DNA of 64,000 nt. Origin: Variovorax sp. Sphag1AA (lineage in GTDB: Bacteria; Pseudomonadota; Gammaproteobacteria; Burkholderiales; Burkholderiaceae_C). Under the pieces are notes generated by a model that was not told the DNA's origin, did not search any database, and saw nothing but the letters and a program-made list of their open reading frames with translations. Made by a program: the position numbers and the translations under genes. Location: assembly GCF_014192575.1 (NCBI RefSeq), contig NZ_JACHYC010000001.1:682001-746000 (forward strand), written 5' to 3'. Below, one piece after another: positions 41,593 to 49,584 of this stretch (the first letter of the stretch is position 1; each line of letters opens with the position of its first letter).

Positions 41593-43212
41593 ATGACCAT
41601 CATCGAATCCACCGTTTCCCCCAGCAGCGATGCGTTCAAGGCGAATGCCGAAGGCATGCGCGCATTGATCGACCGCGTGCGTGGCTACGAGCAGCGCAGC
41701 GTCGCGACTTCGGCAAGATCGCGCGAGCGCTTCGAGAAGCGCGGCCAGCTATTGCCGCGCGAGCGCCTGTCGCTCCTGCTTGATCCCGGAACGCCGTTTC
41801 TCGAAATCTCCTCACTGGCCGGCCTCGGGCTCGACAACCCCGATCTGGAGAAAAGCGTGCCCGGCGGCGGCGTGATCGCCGGCATCGGCTGGGTCTCCGG
41901 CGTGCGCGTGATGGTCAACGCGTCGGATTCCGGTATCGATGCGGGGGCGCTCCAGCCCATGGGCATCCCGAAGCAGCTGCGCATTCAGGAACTGGCACTG
42001 GAAAACAAGCTTCCCTACGTGCAACTCGTGGAGAGCGCGGGCGCCAATCTCATGACCTACAAGGTCGAGGAGTTCATCACCGGCGGCACGCTGTTCCGGA
42101 ATCTCGCGCGCATGTCGGCGGCCGGCCTGCCGGTGATCACCGTCACGCACGGATCGTCGACTGCCGGCGGGGCCTATCAGACGGGCTTGTCGGACTACAT
42201 CGTGATGGTGCGCGGCCGTTCGCGGGCCTTCCTGGCCGGGCCGCCGCTGCTGAAGGCCGCCACTGGCGAGATCGCGACGGAGGAAGAACTCGGCGGCGCG
42301 GTGATGCACACCTCCATTTCCGGCCTCGGCGACTACCTGGCGGAAGACGACCGCGATGCGATCCGGATCGCGCGCGAGATCCTTTCGACGATCGACTGGA
42401 ACCGCGACATTCCGCAGGGCCCGCCACGCTGCTTCAAGCCACCGCGCTACGACGCCGAAGAGCTTCTCGGCATCATGCCGATGGACCACAAGCGCCCGGT
42501 CGACATGAAGCAGGTCATCGCGCGTATCGCCGACGACTCGGAGTTCCTGGAGTTCGGCGAGAACTACGGTAGCGCCACGGTGGTCGGCCACATCAAGATC
42601 GAAGGCCTGCCGGTGGGCGTCATCACCAACAACGGCCCGATCGATTCGCCCGGCGCGAACAAGGCCACGCATTTCATCCAGGCCTGCTGCCAGTCGAAGA
42701 CGCCGATCCTCTATCTCAACAACACGACCGGCTACATGGTCGGCAAGGACCATGAAGAGGGCGGGATGATCAAGCACGGCTCCAAGATGATCCAGGCCGT
42801 GACCAACGCGACGGTGCCGCAGATCACCATCTACTGCGGCGCATCGTTCGGCGCTGGCAACTATGGGATGTGCGGCCGCGGCTTTCATCCGCGCTTCTGT
42901 TTCTCGTGGCCGAACGCGAAGACCGCAGTGATGGGCGGCGAGCAGGCGGCGCAGACGATGGTCATCGTCACCGAAGCCGCAATGAAGCGGAAAGGGGAGG
43001 TCGACCAGGCCAAGCTCGACGAGCTGGAGCGCCGCATCATCGATCGCTTCGACAGCCAGATGAGCGTGTTTACTACCAGCGCGCGCGTGCTGGACGACGG
43101 CGTGATCGATCCGCGCGACACGCGCGCGGTGCTGTCGACGGTGCTGTCCATCTGCCGCGACGCGGAACTGCGCGAGCCGCAGCGCATGCAGTTCTCGGTT
43201 GCGCGTCCCTGA
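41593..43212 (+). CDS. Acyl-CoA carboxylase beta (carboxyltransferase) subunit, AtuC-like
   Basis: The protein (539 aa) is the carboxyltransferase half of a biotin-dependent acyl-CoA carboxylase, with two crotonase-like halves (ASDSGIDAGALQPMGI and GASFGAGNYGMCGRGFHPRF). It is closest in style to geranyl-CoA or 3-methylcrotonyl-CoA carboxylase beta. A TTG at 41587 is an alternative start that overlaps the dehydrogenase stop. Being between an acyl-CoA dehydrogenase and the biotinylated alpha subunit, with atuA nearby, favours the AtuC role. Confidence 0.87.
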   Translation: MTIIESTVSPSSDAFKANAEGMRALIDRVRGYEQRSVATSARSRERFEKRGQLLPRERLSLLLDPGTPFLEISSLAGLGLDNPDLEKSVPGGGVIAGIGWVSGVRVMVNASDSGIDAGALQPMGIPKQLRIQELALENKLPYVQLVESAGANLMTYKVEEFITGGTLFRNLARMSAAGLPVITVTHGSSTAGGAYQTGLSDYIVMVRGRSRAFLAGPPLLKAATGEIATEEELGGAVMHTSISGLGDYLAEDDRDAIRIAREILSTIDWNRDIPQGPPRCFKPPRYDAEELLGIMPMDHKRPVDMKQVIARIADDSEFLEFGENYGSATVVGHIKIEGLPVGVITNNGPIDSPGANKATHFIQACCQSKTPILYLNNTTGYMVGKDHEEGGMIKHGSKMIQAVTNATVPQITIYCGASFGAGNYGMCGRGFHPRFCFSWPNAKTAVMGGEQAAQTMVIVTEAAMKRKGEVDQAKLDELERRIIDRFDSQMSVFTTSARVLDDGVIDPRDTRAVLSTVLSICRDAELREPQRMQFSVARP

Positions 43213-43229
43213 TCGCGGAGGCCGACGTC

Positions 43230-45212
43230 ATGACATCGACCCCTTTCCACAAGATCCTGATCGCCAACCGGGGCGAGATCGCCTTGCGCGTGATCCGCAG
43301 TGCGCGGGCGCTCGGTTATCGCACCGTCGCGGTCTACTCGACCGCCGACGCCCACTCGCGCCACGTGCAAGAGGCCGATCAGGCAGTGTGCATCGGCGAG
43401 CCCCTGCCGGCGCAGTCCTACCTGCGCATTCCCGCGCTGATCGAGGCCGCGAAGCTCAGCGGTGCCGATGCGGTGCATCCGGGCTACGGCTTCCTCGCGG
43501 AGAACGAGGATTTCGCACAGGCTTGCAAGGACGCGGGACTGGTCTTCATCGGCCCGTCGCCCGAGGCCATTGCCGCGATGGGCAACAAAGCCGGGGCCAA
43601 GACGCTGATGCATGCAGCCGGCGTCCCCTGCATTCCCGGCTACCAGGGCGAGGACCAGAGCGAAGACCGGCTCGCGCAGGAAGCCGCGCGCATCGGTTTC
43701 CCCGTGATGATCAAGGCGACGGCGGGCGGTGGCGGGCGCGGCATGCGGCTCGTGCCTTCAGCCAACGAATTCCGCGATCTGCTTCGCAGCGCCCGCTCCG
43801 AAGCGCAGAGCGCGTTCGGCAATCCGGAGGTGATCCTTGAGCGCGCCATCGTGGAGCCTCGACATATCGAGATCCAGGTCTTCGCCGACAGGCACGGCAA
43901 TGCCATCCACCTCGGCGAGCGCGATTGCTCGGTCCAGCGACGTCACCAGAAGCTGATTGAAGAGGCACCGTCGCCGGCGGTGAATGCCGAGTTGCGCGAA
44001 CGCATGGGCGCGACCGCGGTCGCCGCTGTCAAAGCGATCCACTACGAGGGCGCAGGCACGCTCGAATTCCTGCTCGACCGCGAAGGCAACTTCTACTTCA
44101 TGGAGATGAACACGCGGCTGCAGGTAGAGCATCCGGTGACGGAAGCGATCACCGGGCTCGACCTCGTGGAACTGCAACTGCGCGTGGCGGCCGGCGAGGC
44201 GCTGCCGCTCAGACAGGAGGAGGTTCGCTTCTCGGGCCACGCCATCGAAGTGCGCCTGTGCGCCGAGGACGTCGACAAGGGCTTCATGCCGCAAAGCGGC
44301 ACCGTCGCGCTATGGCAAATGCCCCAGCAACTCCGCGTGGACGATGCCCTGCGCTCGGGCAGTGAGGTGCCACCGTTCTACGACTCGATGATCGCGAAGA
44401 TCATCAGCCACGGCCGCACCCGCGACGAGGCCCGGCGCAAGCTCGCCTCGGGGTTGGAGGATGCGGTGGCGCTCGGCATCACGACCAATCAGGCGTTCCT
44501 GCGCAGTTGCCTGCTGCACCCGGTGTTCGCGGCCGGCGGAGCCACCACGGCATTCATCGGCCAGCACCAGGAGGCGCTGTTGGCGCCAGACAAGGCCGCG
44601 CGAGAAAGGGCAGGGGCGCTGGCCTCGATGCTGTTGCACGAGACGACTGGCGACCGCCGCCATCACTCTCCGGGCCGGCGCATGCCGCACAACCTGCCGA
44701 TCTCGCTGCGCTTCGAACTTGGCGGCGCGGTGCACAACGCCAGCATGACGCTGGGCAGTCACCGGCATTTCGGCGTAACCATCGATGGCAAGGTCATCGC
44801 GATCGAGCTCGTCGCGCTCACTGACGACTCGGCCCGCTTCGCCTGCGACGGCGTGCTCGAAAGCGCCGCCTATCACCGCGACGGCGCCACGCTGCTGATC
44901 CACTACCGCGGCCTTGCGCTCCGGGTGGACGACACGACCCGCGCCGCTTCCGCGCGCCAGGGAGAAAGCGGCGGCGACGGCAAGCTGCGCGCTTCGATGA
45001 ACGGACGCGTGGTGGCGGTGTTGGCCGATGTCGGGCAGATGGTGCAGGCCGGCCAGCCGATCGTCACGTTGGAGGCGATGAAGATGGAGCACGTCCATAC
45101 CGCGCCGCTGAGCGGCAGGCTCATCGCGGTGCATGTCGCGGCGGGTGAGCAGGTCGCAGCGAGCCGCGTTGTGGCTGAGATCGAAGCCAGCGTAGAAGAA
45201 GGAGCCAGGTGA
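43230..45212 (+). CDS. Acyl-CoA carboxylase alpha subunit (biotin carboxylase + BCCP), AtuF-like
   Basis: The protein (660 aa) has a biotin carboxylase domain (KILIANRGEIALRVIRSA; ATP-grasp loop KATAGGGGRGMR; FMEMNTRLQVEHPVTE), a BT linker domain, and a C-terminal biotinyl domain with the biotinylated Lys in LEAMKMEH. The start at 43230 follows GCGGAGG; longer upstream reading is a shadow of the beta gene. It pairs with the preceding beta subunit to carboxylate an unsaturated branched acyl-CoA. Confidence 0.92.
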   Translation: MTSTPFHKILIANRGEIALRVIRSARALGYRTVAVYSTADAHSRHVQEADQAVCIGEPLPAQSYLRIPALIEAAKLSGADAVHPGYGFLAENEDFAQACKDAGLVFIGPSPEAIAAMGNKAGAKTLMHAAGVPCIPGYQGEDQSEDRLAQEAARIGFPVMIKATAGGGGRGMRLVPSANEFRDLLRSARSEAQSAFGNPEVILERAIVEPRHIEIQVFADRHGNAIHLGERDCSVQRRHQKLIEEAPSPAVNAELRERMGATAVAAVKAIHYEGAGTLEFLLDREGNFYFMEMNTRLQVEHPVTEAITGLDLVELQLRVAAGEALPLRQEEVRFSGHAIEVRLCAEDVDKGFMPQSGTVALWQMPQQLRVDDALRSGSEVPPFYDSMIAKIISHGRTRDEARRKLASGLEDAVALGITTNQAFLRSCLLHPVFAAGGATTAFIGQHQEALLAPDKAARERAGALASMLLHETTGDRRHHSPGRRMPHNLPISLRFELGGAVHNASMTLGSHRHFGVTIDGKVIAIELVALTDDSARFACDGVLESAAYHRDGATLLIHYRGLALRVDDTTRAASARQGESGGDGKLRASMNGRVVAVLADVGQMVQAGQPIVTLEAMKMEHVHTAPLSGRLIAVHVAAGEQVAASRVVAEIEASVEEGAR

Positions 45213-45350
45213 TGAAAGAAACACGAACCAGCGCTTACGTTCGCGCTGCTCGGTCTGAACGTCTCTAGTCGGCCAAGACCGGACATTCACCAGCATGTCT
45301 GAATTCGACCAAATCTGGCTCCATCTCTCGACGGACGCGGGTCACACCGG

Positions 45351-45794
45351 CTAGCGCACGCTGCAACCGGGAGGACCGCTGTAGCCGGCCTCAATCACCA
45401 GCACGCGCGCCACCCCAGCCTCTCGTGCGCCTTTTGCCACAACCGCCGGCGGCTCTACAAGAATCCGCGATCTATCAAGGCCAAACTGCTCCAACGCATA
45501 GACGACCGCTGCCGCCCTTTGTCTAGCCAGCGCGGTCGGCTCCGTCTCTTCATCCCCGGCGTGAGCACGAATTTTGAGGACACGCGAACGTCTCTGTGCG
45601 TTGCACGCTATGTTGGGAAGATCGGCCAATTGGTCCGGCGAGAGGGTCGCGTTGTTCGGCGCAAAACGGAATGCTGGCACCGGCGGGAGGTCAACAATAG
45701 GAGGGGAGTGATATATCGGGGCCTGCGACTGTGCACTCGAGTCCCCAAGCAAAAGGAATGCTGAAAAGAGAAGCGAGATGTGTGCTGCACGCAT
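45351..45794 (-). CDS. Exported protein with divergent OmpA-like C-terminus
   Basis: The protein (147 aa from ATG 45794; another ATG 9 bp upstream is possible) has a signal peptide (MRAAHISLLFSAFLLLGDSSA) and a C-terminal stretch LKIRAHAGDEETEPTALARQRAAAVVYALEQFGLDRSRI that resembles the OmpA peptidoglycan-binding fold. The classical TD..G ligand loop is not conserved. It stands alone, divergent from the next gene, in a region that looks accessory. Confidence 0.6.
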   Translation of the reverse strand: MRAAHISLLFSAFLLLGDSSAQSQAPIYHSPPIVDLPPVPAFRFAPNNATLSPDQLADLPNIACNAQRRSRVLKIRAHAGDEETEPTALARQRAAAVVYALEQFGLDRSRILVEPPAVVAKGAREAGVARVLVIEAGYSGPPGCSVR

Positions 45795-45919
45795 GCGCGG
45801 CATTCTCCTTCAGGTTCTTCCCGATTTTGAGCGGCCGACGCCTCTGGGCGCTTTGGTGCCCATCGACCTGTGGCAGCATTCGGGCCAGAACCAGACCCCT
45901 TGCAACCACGGCAAACAAG

Positions 45920-46291
45920 ATGTCATCCGCAGTCGAACCCTTCGCAACACCAATTGAGCTGTACCGTGCAATCGCTCGCGTATGGTCTGCTGACACGTCG
46001 AGCCCGACCGGTGCATGGTCGCCATCCAATCCTGCGCAGAATCATTGCAGTATCACGTCGTTGATCGTGCAGGATTGCTTCGGTGGTGACATTCTCAGCA
46101 CCAAGACCTCTGGCGGAACGCACTTCTACAACGTGATCGATGGCGTGAAATGGGACCTGACCGCGAGCCAGTTCGCCGAGCCAATTCCCTACGACGACTC
46201 GCCCTCCACGCGCGACGCGGCACTAGCAGACACATCGGCAGAAAAGTACACACTCATTAAAGGGCGACTGGCCGGCGCAACCCAGCGCTGA
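45920..46291 (+). CDS. YunG-like small protein
   Basis: The protein (123 aa from ATG 45920) resembles the YunG family: ELYRAIARVWSADTSSP, then CSITSLIVQDCFGGDIL and HFYNVIDGVKWDLTASQF. The conserved Cys, His and Asp (in that order) suggest a cysteine-hydrolase/transglutaminase-like site, but function is not established. The open frame continues upstream to 45731 but that part reads like shadow of the divergent gene. It is isolated from the catabolic genes on either side. Confidence 0.65.
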   Translation: MSSAVEPFATPIELYRAIARVWSADTSSPTGAWSPSNPAQNHCSITSLIVQDCFGGDILSTKTSGGTHFYNVIDGVKWDLTASQFAEPIPYDDSPSTRDAALADTSAEKYTLIKGRLAGATQR

Positions 46292-46371
46292 TAGCCGCCT
46301 GCGGGAGGGGCGCCTTGCGGGCCAGCAGCGGACGTTGAGTGCAATCAATCCTGGATTGCGAAGAGGTAAAA

Positions 46372-46692
46372 GTGATCGATGAGCGGTTCTCTAAAGCAGC
46401 GTTCGACGCTGCGGGCTGGGGTTCGGAAGACTCCAGGTCTTTGTGTGGGCAACTGGACGCTGAGATTCAGCGTGAACTCATGGAGATCATCAAGCCCGTG
46501 ATGTACAAGATCGTCGGCAAGCTGAACGCTATGGGGCACGCCTTGAACGATGTGAGCGACGAGTTTGGTGAGATTCACTTCCGCGAGCCGCTCGAATCGA
46601 CGGCCCGTGGAAGGGGCTTCAAGACTATCGTTGCGGCGGATCTCGTCGTCACTGTGGGCTATCCACAAAGTCAGCGAACGCCTGACGCATAA
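46372..46692 (+). CDS. Hypothetical protein
   Basis: An open frame of 106 codons starts at GTG 46372, preceded by AAGAGG at about 5 nt; a GTG at 46339 is an alternative. The product is acidic in its first half (MIDERFSKAAFDAAGWGSEDSRSL...) and I do not recognise it. No signal peptide or membrane segment is seen. About 270 bp after it hold no gene I can support. Confidence 0.45.
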   Translation: MIDERFSKAAFDAAGWGSEDSRSLCGQLDAEIQRELMEIIKPVMYKIVGKLNAMGHALNDVSDEFGEIHFREPLESTARGRGFKTIVAADLVVTVGYPQSQRTPDA

Positions 46693-46962
46693 ACCACGCT
46701 AGTTGCTCATAGTGGCGGCTTTGGAGCGAGCCGAAAGACTGCAATGGGCGCGAAACAGCCGGTCGAACGCACCACTCTGACGGTCCGCTAGTGCTGCATA
46801 CCCTGCAATGCGATGTTCGCTCGCGGACAGCAGGGTGGGTCCTACAGCCGATCACAACGACGACCTTTTCGTTGAGTTCCATCCCGCCCCCCGGCTGCAA
46901 AGTCGTCAGGCTATGCGGGTAGGGTGGTGATGTCTTGCGCTGAGCCGCTGTAGACCCGTCGC

Positions 46963-46968
46963 TATACT
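46963..46968 (+). promoter_or_regulatory. Putative -10 box of the C4-like RNA
   Basis: TATACT lies about 7 bp before the predicted 5' end of the small RNA. No good -35 is visible at the usual distance, so confidence is limited. Confidence 0.4.
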
Positions 46969-46974
46969 GCGCCG

Positions 46975-47067
46975 GTCATGTCACAAAAAGGCGTGATCGG
47001 GTTTGGAAGCCCGCTGAAATCACTGCGACGAAAGCCGCAGTCAACCGCAAAGGTCTGCGGCTTTTTC
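46975..47067 (+). ncRNA. C4-like antisense RNA (phage immunity type)
   Basis: A roughly 93-nt transcript is predicted from the -10 box to a strong terminator. Its first element is a nested hairpin: GTGAT (46993) pairs with ATCAC (47019), enclosing CGGGTT/AGCCCG with a TGGA loop and an unpaired CTGAA. The second is the terminator stem AAAGCCGCAG (47031-47040) / CTGCGGCTTT (47055-47064) plus T-run. Two segments, CGGGTTTGGAAG and GAAATCAC, are complementary to the leader just downstream in correct antiparallel order. That is the known C4/ant control layout of phages P1/P7 and related prophages. Confidence 0.7.
47031..47067 (+). terminator. Terminator hairpin of the C4-like RNA
   Basis: A perfect 10-bp stem with a 14-nt loop ends in five T. 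It would end the small RNA and attenuate readthrough into the downstream gene. Confidence 0.75.
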
Positions 47068-47087
47068 GTTCGTGCCTCGTTTAGGCG

Positions 47088-47156
47088 GCTCGACGGGAGG
47101 GCGCAAGCCCTGCCGGTTTCACGCAAGTGGTTTCCCGGTCTTCCAACCCGTCGAGC
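47088..47156 (+). promoter_or_regulatory. Structured leader targeted by the C4-like RNA
   Basis: An outer stem GCTCGACGGG (47088-47097) / CCCGTCGAGC (47147-47156) encloses a GCAA-loop hairpin AGGGC-GCAA-GCCCT (47098-47111) and a second GCAA-loop hairpin (about 47113-47138). GTGGTTTC (47127-47134) and CTTCCAACCCG (47140-47150) are the two segments complementary to the small RNA. Pairing would break the outer stem. Confidence 0.6.
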
Positions 47157-47220
47157 TGCCGCCCTCGTTTGGAAGCGAGTGCGTCGGTTTCTGCAAACTG
47201 AAACCACTTGGAGGCCAAGC

Positions 47221-47541
47221 TTGGCTAAATCCTTTCGCGCATCCGCGCGGCCCCCCGCAACACCTGCCCAGATACTGGCCGTCGAGGCCGCCGACCGAAT
47301 GGGTGACATCAAGGACATTCATCGCGCCTACGTCTGCATCGAGCAATGCATCCGCCCGATCAGCCTGCGCGAACACGACGGATTCAGTGCGTCGCCGGCT
47401 GAGCTGGGCGCGCTCCTGGCTGCGGTCAACGCGGAGTTCGGCCGGCTCCTTGAAGCCACCGATCACACAAGCGATGCGCTGAGAAAGTCATTGGGCAAAG
47501 CAGCCCGGAAGGCGTTCAAGGTCGGGCTTCAGGCGAAATAG
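47221..47541 (+). CDS. Unknown protein downstream of C4-type control region
   Basis: The product (106 aa) starts at TTG 47221, chosen because a perfect GGAGG lies 6 nt upstream; the frame is open further upstream but that is the structured leader. The protein is mostly alpha-helical in appearance (AEAADRMGDIKDIHRAYVCIEQCIRP-like start, KSLGKAARKAFKVGLQAK end), without signal peptide or membrane segment. I do not recognise the family. Its position suggests it is the gene silenced by the antisense RNA. Confidence 0.6.
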   Translation: MAKSFRASARPPATPAQILAVEAADRMGDIKDIHRAYVCIEQCIRPISLREHDGFSASPAELGALLAAVNAEFGRLLEATDHTSDALRKSLGKAARKAFKVGLQAK

Positions 47542-47653
47542 CAGAGGCGCGGTAGAGCGCTGCAACACACAGGCGCGCGACCGCACAAGGTCAGCATTGC
47601 GGAAGCCGGGCCGATCTGATTCACTACGCCGTCCACGACCTCAAGGAGCAATC

Positions 47654-48424
47654 GTGCAGCTCGGCGTTCAGAACTTCGTGACACGGACCCCACCGCGCTT
47701 CGAGACCAAGGAAGCCGAGCGGACGCATTCGCTGCAGCGGCTCGCTGCCACCTGCAGGATCTTCGGTCGGCGAGGGTTCTCGGAGGGCCTGCTCGGCCAC
47801 GTGACGTTGCGCGACCCTGAGCTGCCCGACCATTTCTGGGTCAATCCGGTCGGCGTCGCCATGCATCACGTGAGGGTGTCGGATCTGGTGCAGGTCAATC
47901 CTGAAGGCAAGGTCGTTCGCGGCAGCGGCATGGTCAACCCGGTCGGGCTCTTGCTGCACACGGCGGTTCATCGGGCGCGACCGGACGTCAACGCGGTCTG
48001 CCACGCGCACGCGCTGCATGCGTCGACGTGGTCGTCGTTCGAAAGACTGCTGGACCCCATCACGCAGGACGCGTGCATTTTTTTCGAGAACCAGGCGCTG
48101 ATCCTCGAGCCGCGCGTGGTGCGTGATCCTGAGGGCGCAAGGCACTTCGCCGCCGGCTTTGGTGACCACAAGGTAGCGATCCATGCCGGCCACGGCATCT
48201 TCACGACAGGCCAGAGCATCGACGAGGCCGCGTGGTGGTTCGTGCTGATGAACCGTTGCTGCGAGGCGCAGCTCATGGCCGAGGCGGCCGGCAAGCCGAC
48301 CCAGTGGCGCGCCGAAGATGCGCGGTGGCTCGCGTCGGTGCTTGGCTCTTCGACCTTTGGATGGCTTTCGTTCCAGACCTTGTGGGACGAGGTCATCGTG
48401 AGCGATCCGGATCTGGTGGACTGA
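47654..48424 (+). CDS. Class II aldolase/adducin-family protein
   Basis: The protein (256 aa) has the class II aldolase fold with zinc-ligand histidines in VCHAHALHAS and AIHAGHGIFTTG and the early GHVTLRDP motif. GTG 47654 was chosen because AAGGAG lies 5-6 nt upstream. Substrates of this branch (fuculose-phosphate aldolase to decarboxylase-like) cannot be assigned; no sugar kinase or isomerase gene is adjacent. Confidence 0.85.
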   Translation: MQLGVQNFVTRTPPRFETKEAERTHSLQRLAATCRIFGRRGFSEGLLGHVTLRDPELPDHFWVNPVGVAMHHVRVSDLVQVNPEGKVVRGSGMVNPVGLLLHTAVHRARPDVNAVCHAHALHASTWSSFERLLDPITQDACIFFENQALILEPRVVRDPEGARHFAAGFGDHKVAIHAGHGIFTTGQSIDEAAWWFVLMNRCCEAQLMAEAAGKPTQWRAEDARWLASVLGSSTFGWLSFQTLWDEVIVSDPDLVD

Positions 48425-48427
48425 AAG

Positions 48428-49492
48428 TCAGCGCTTTGCGGGCAGCAGCGCGCGAACCGCCTCGGCAAGCGCCTGCACCGTCTGCGGCGCCGAGCCCTCG
48501 GCCTTGTTGCTGATGGTCACGTAGGCACGCTGGCCGGCGCCGATCGTTCCGGCGATTGCGCGAGCGAGCGTCGCCCGGGTCTCCGGGTCGATGTCGACGA
48601 GCTTGTCGAAGGGCTCGTACAGCGCTTTCGCATCTTCGTAGCCGTACGCGCCATGGAGCCGGTTGAGATTCCACCGGCACACCAGCGGCCCCGGCCAGAG
48701 CGCACGCAGGAGCGGAAGCTGCGCCTCGATTGGCGGCAGCTTTGCATGAAGTCCCAGGCAATACGTCGCGCCGGCATCCCGCAACACATCGCGAAAAGCG
48801 GGCGTCAGGAACTCCGGATTACGCACCTCGACTGCGATCACGCCATCGGGTGCGATCGGCTGCAGCGAGGGCAGCGACCGGAGCATCGTTCCGAGCTTCT
48901 CCAGCACCTCGGGCATGCGCGCGAGCATCGGGCCGGGCAGGGGGCTGAGCTGAAAGACCAGTGCGCCGATCTTGTGCCCGAGCCCATCCAGCGCGGGCTG
49001 CACGAATTCGCTGGCGGCCAGTGCCGGATCGAGGAAGGCCGGATTGGCCTGCATGCCGCGCCCGTCCTCCCCGCGCACCATCGCGTCGGCGACGAGGCTG
49101 GGCGCCTTCACGGTGAACCGGAAATCATCCGGAACCTGGGCCGCGTAGGCCGCGAACTGGATGGCCGTCACCGGCTTGTAGAAGCTGCGGTCGATGCTCA
49201 CCGCGCTGAACAGTGGATGCTGCGCATAGGCGGCCAGGCCATGCTTCGACAGCACGGACTGTTCGTAGTCGCCTTCCCAGACCATGCCGCTCCATCCCGG
49301 GAAGTGCCACGACGAAGTGCCGATCCGGAGATTCGGCGGCAGCTCGCCTGCGAGCAACAGCAATGCCGGATCGGGCGATACAGGGAGCACCTTGGCCACG
49401 CGCGCGCCCGTGCGCTTCTTCGGCGTGGATGCTGCCGAGGGTTCCTCGGGCTCCTTGAAATCGTCGACGTCTTCGAATAGCGAGTTCTGCAT
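48428..49492 (-). CDS. DUF72-domain protein
   Basis: The protein (354 aa) carries the DUF72 TIM-barrel: RIGTSSWHFPGWSGMVW, then AVSIDRSFYKP and a C-terminal WNLNRLHGAYGYEDAKALYEPF. ATG 49492 with GAGGAAGG upstream was preferred over a 38-residue extension. DUF72 (YecE-like) proteins have no settled function. It is convergent with the aldolase gene (3 bp between stops) and divergent from the histidine kinase gene. Confidence 0.88.
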   Translation of the reverse strand: MQNSLFEDVDDFKEPEEPSAASTPKKRTGARVAKVLPVSPDPALLLLAGELPPNLRIGTSSWHFPGWSGMVWEGDYEQSVLSKHGLAAYAQHPLFSAVSIDRSFYKPVTAIQFAAYAAQVPDDFRFTVKAPSLVADAMVRGEDGRGMQANPAFLDPALAASEFVQPALDGLGHKIGALVFQLSPLPGPMLARMPEVLEKLGTMLRSLPSLQPIAPDGVIAVEVRNPEFLTPAFRDVLRDAGATYCLGLHAKLPPIEAQLPLLRALWPGPLVCRWNLNRLHGAYGYEDAKALYEPFDKLVDIDPETRATLARAIAGTIGAGQRAYVTISNKAEGSAPQTVQALAEAVRALLPAKR

Positions 49493-49584
49493 GACCTTCC
49501 TCACTCGGGCGATGCCGCGAGGGGAAATCTCCAAACCATCATGGGGCGCGATTTTCGCGGAACGCGCCGGGCACAATCCGCGCC

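Noticed and set aside
45213-46692. Possible integron cassettes: GTTGAGT at about 46335 looks like an attC core (GTTRRRY).
   Set aside because: No matching inverse core (RYYYAAC) at the right distance and no integrase; the motif is too short to stand alone.
46975-47541. The single long open frame from 46978 read as one 187-aa protein.
   Set aside because: Its first 80 codons cover the small RNA, its terminator and a structured leader; the GGAGG-TTG start at 47221 explains the coding part better.
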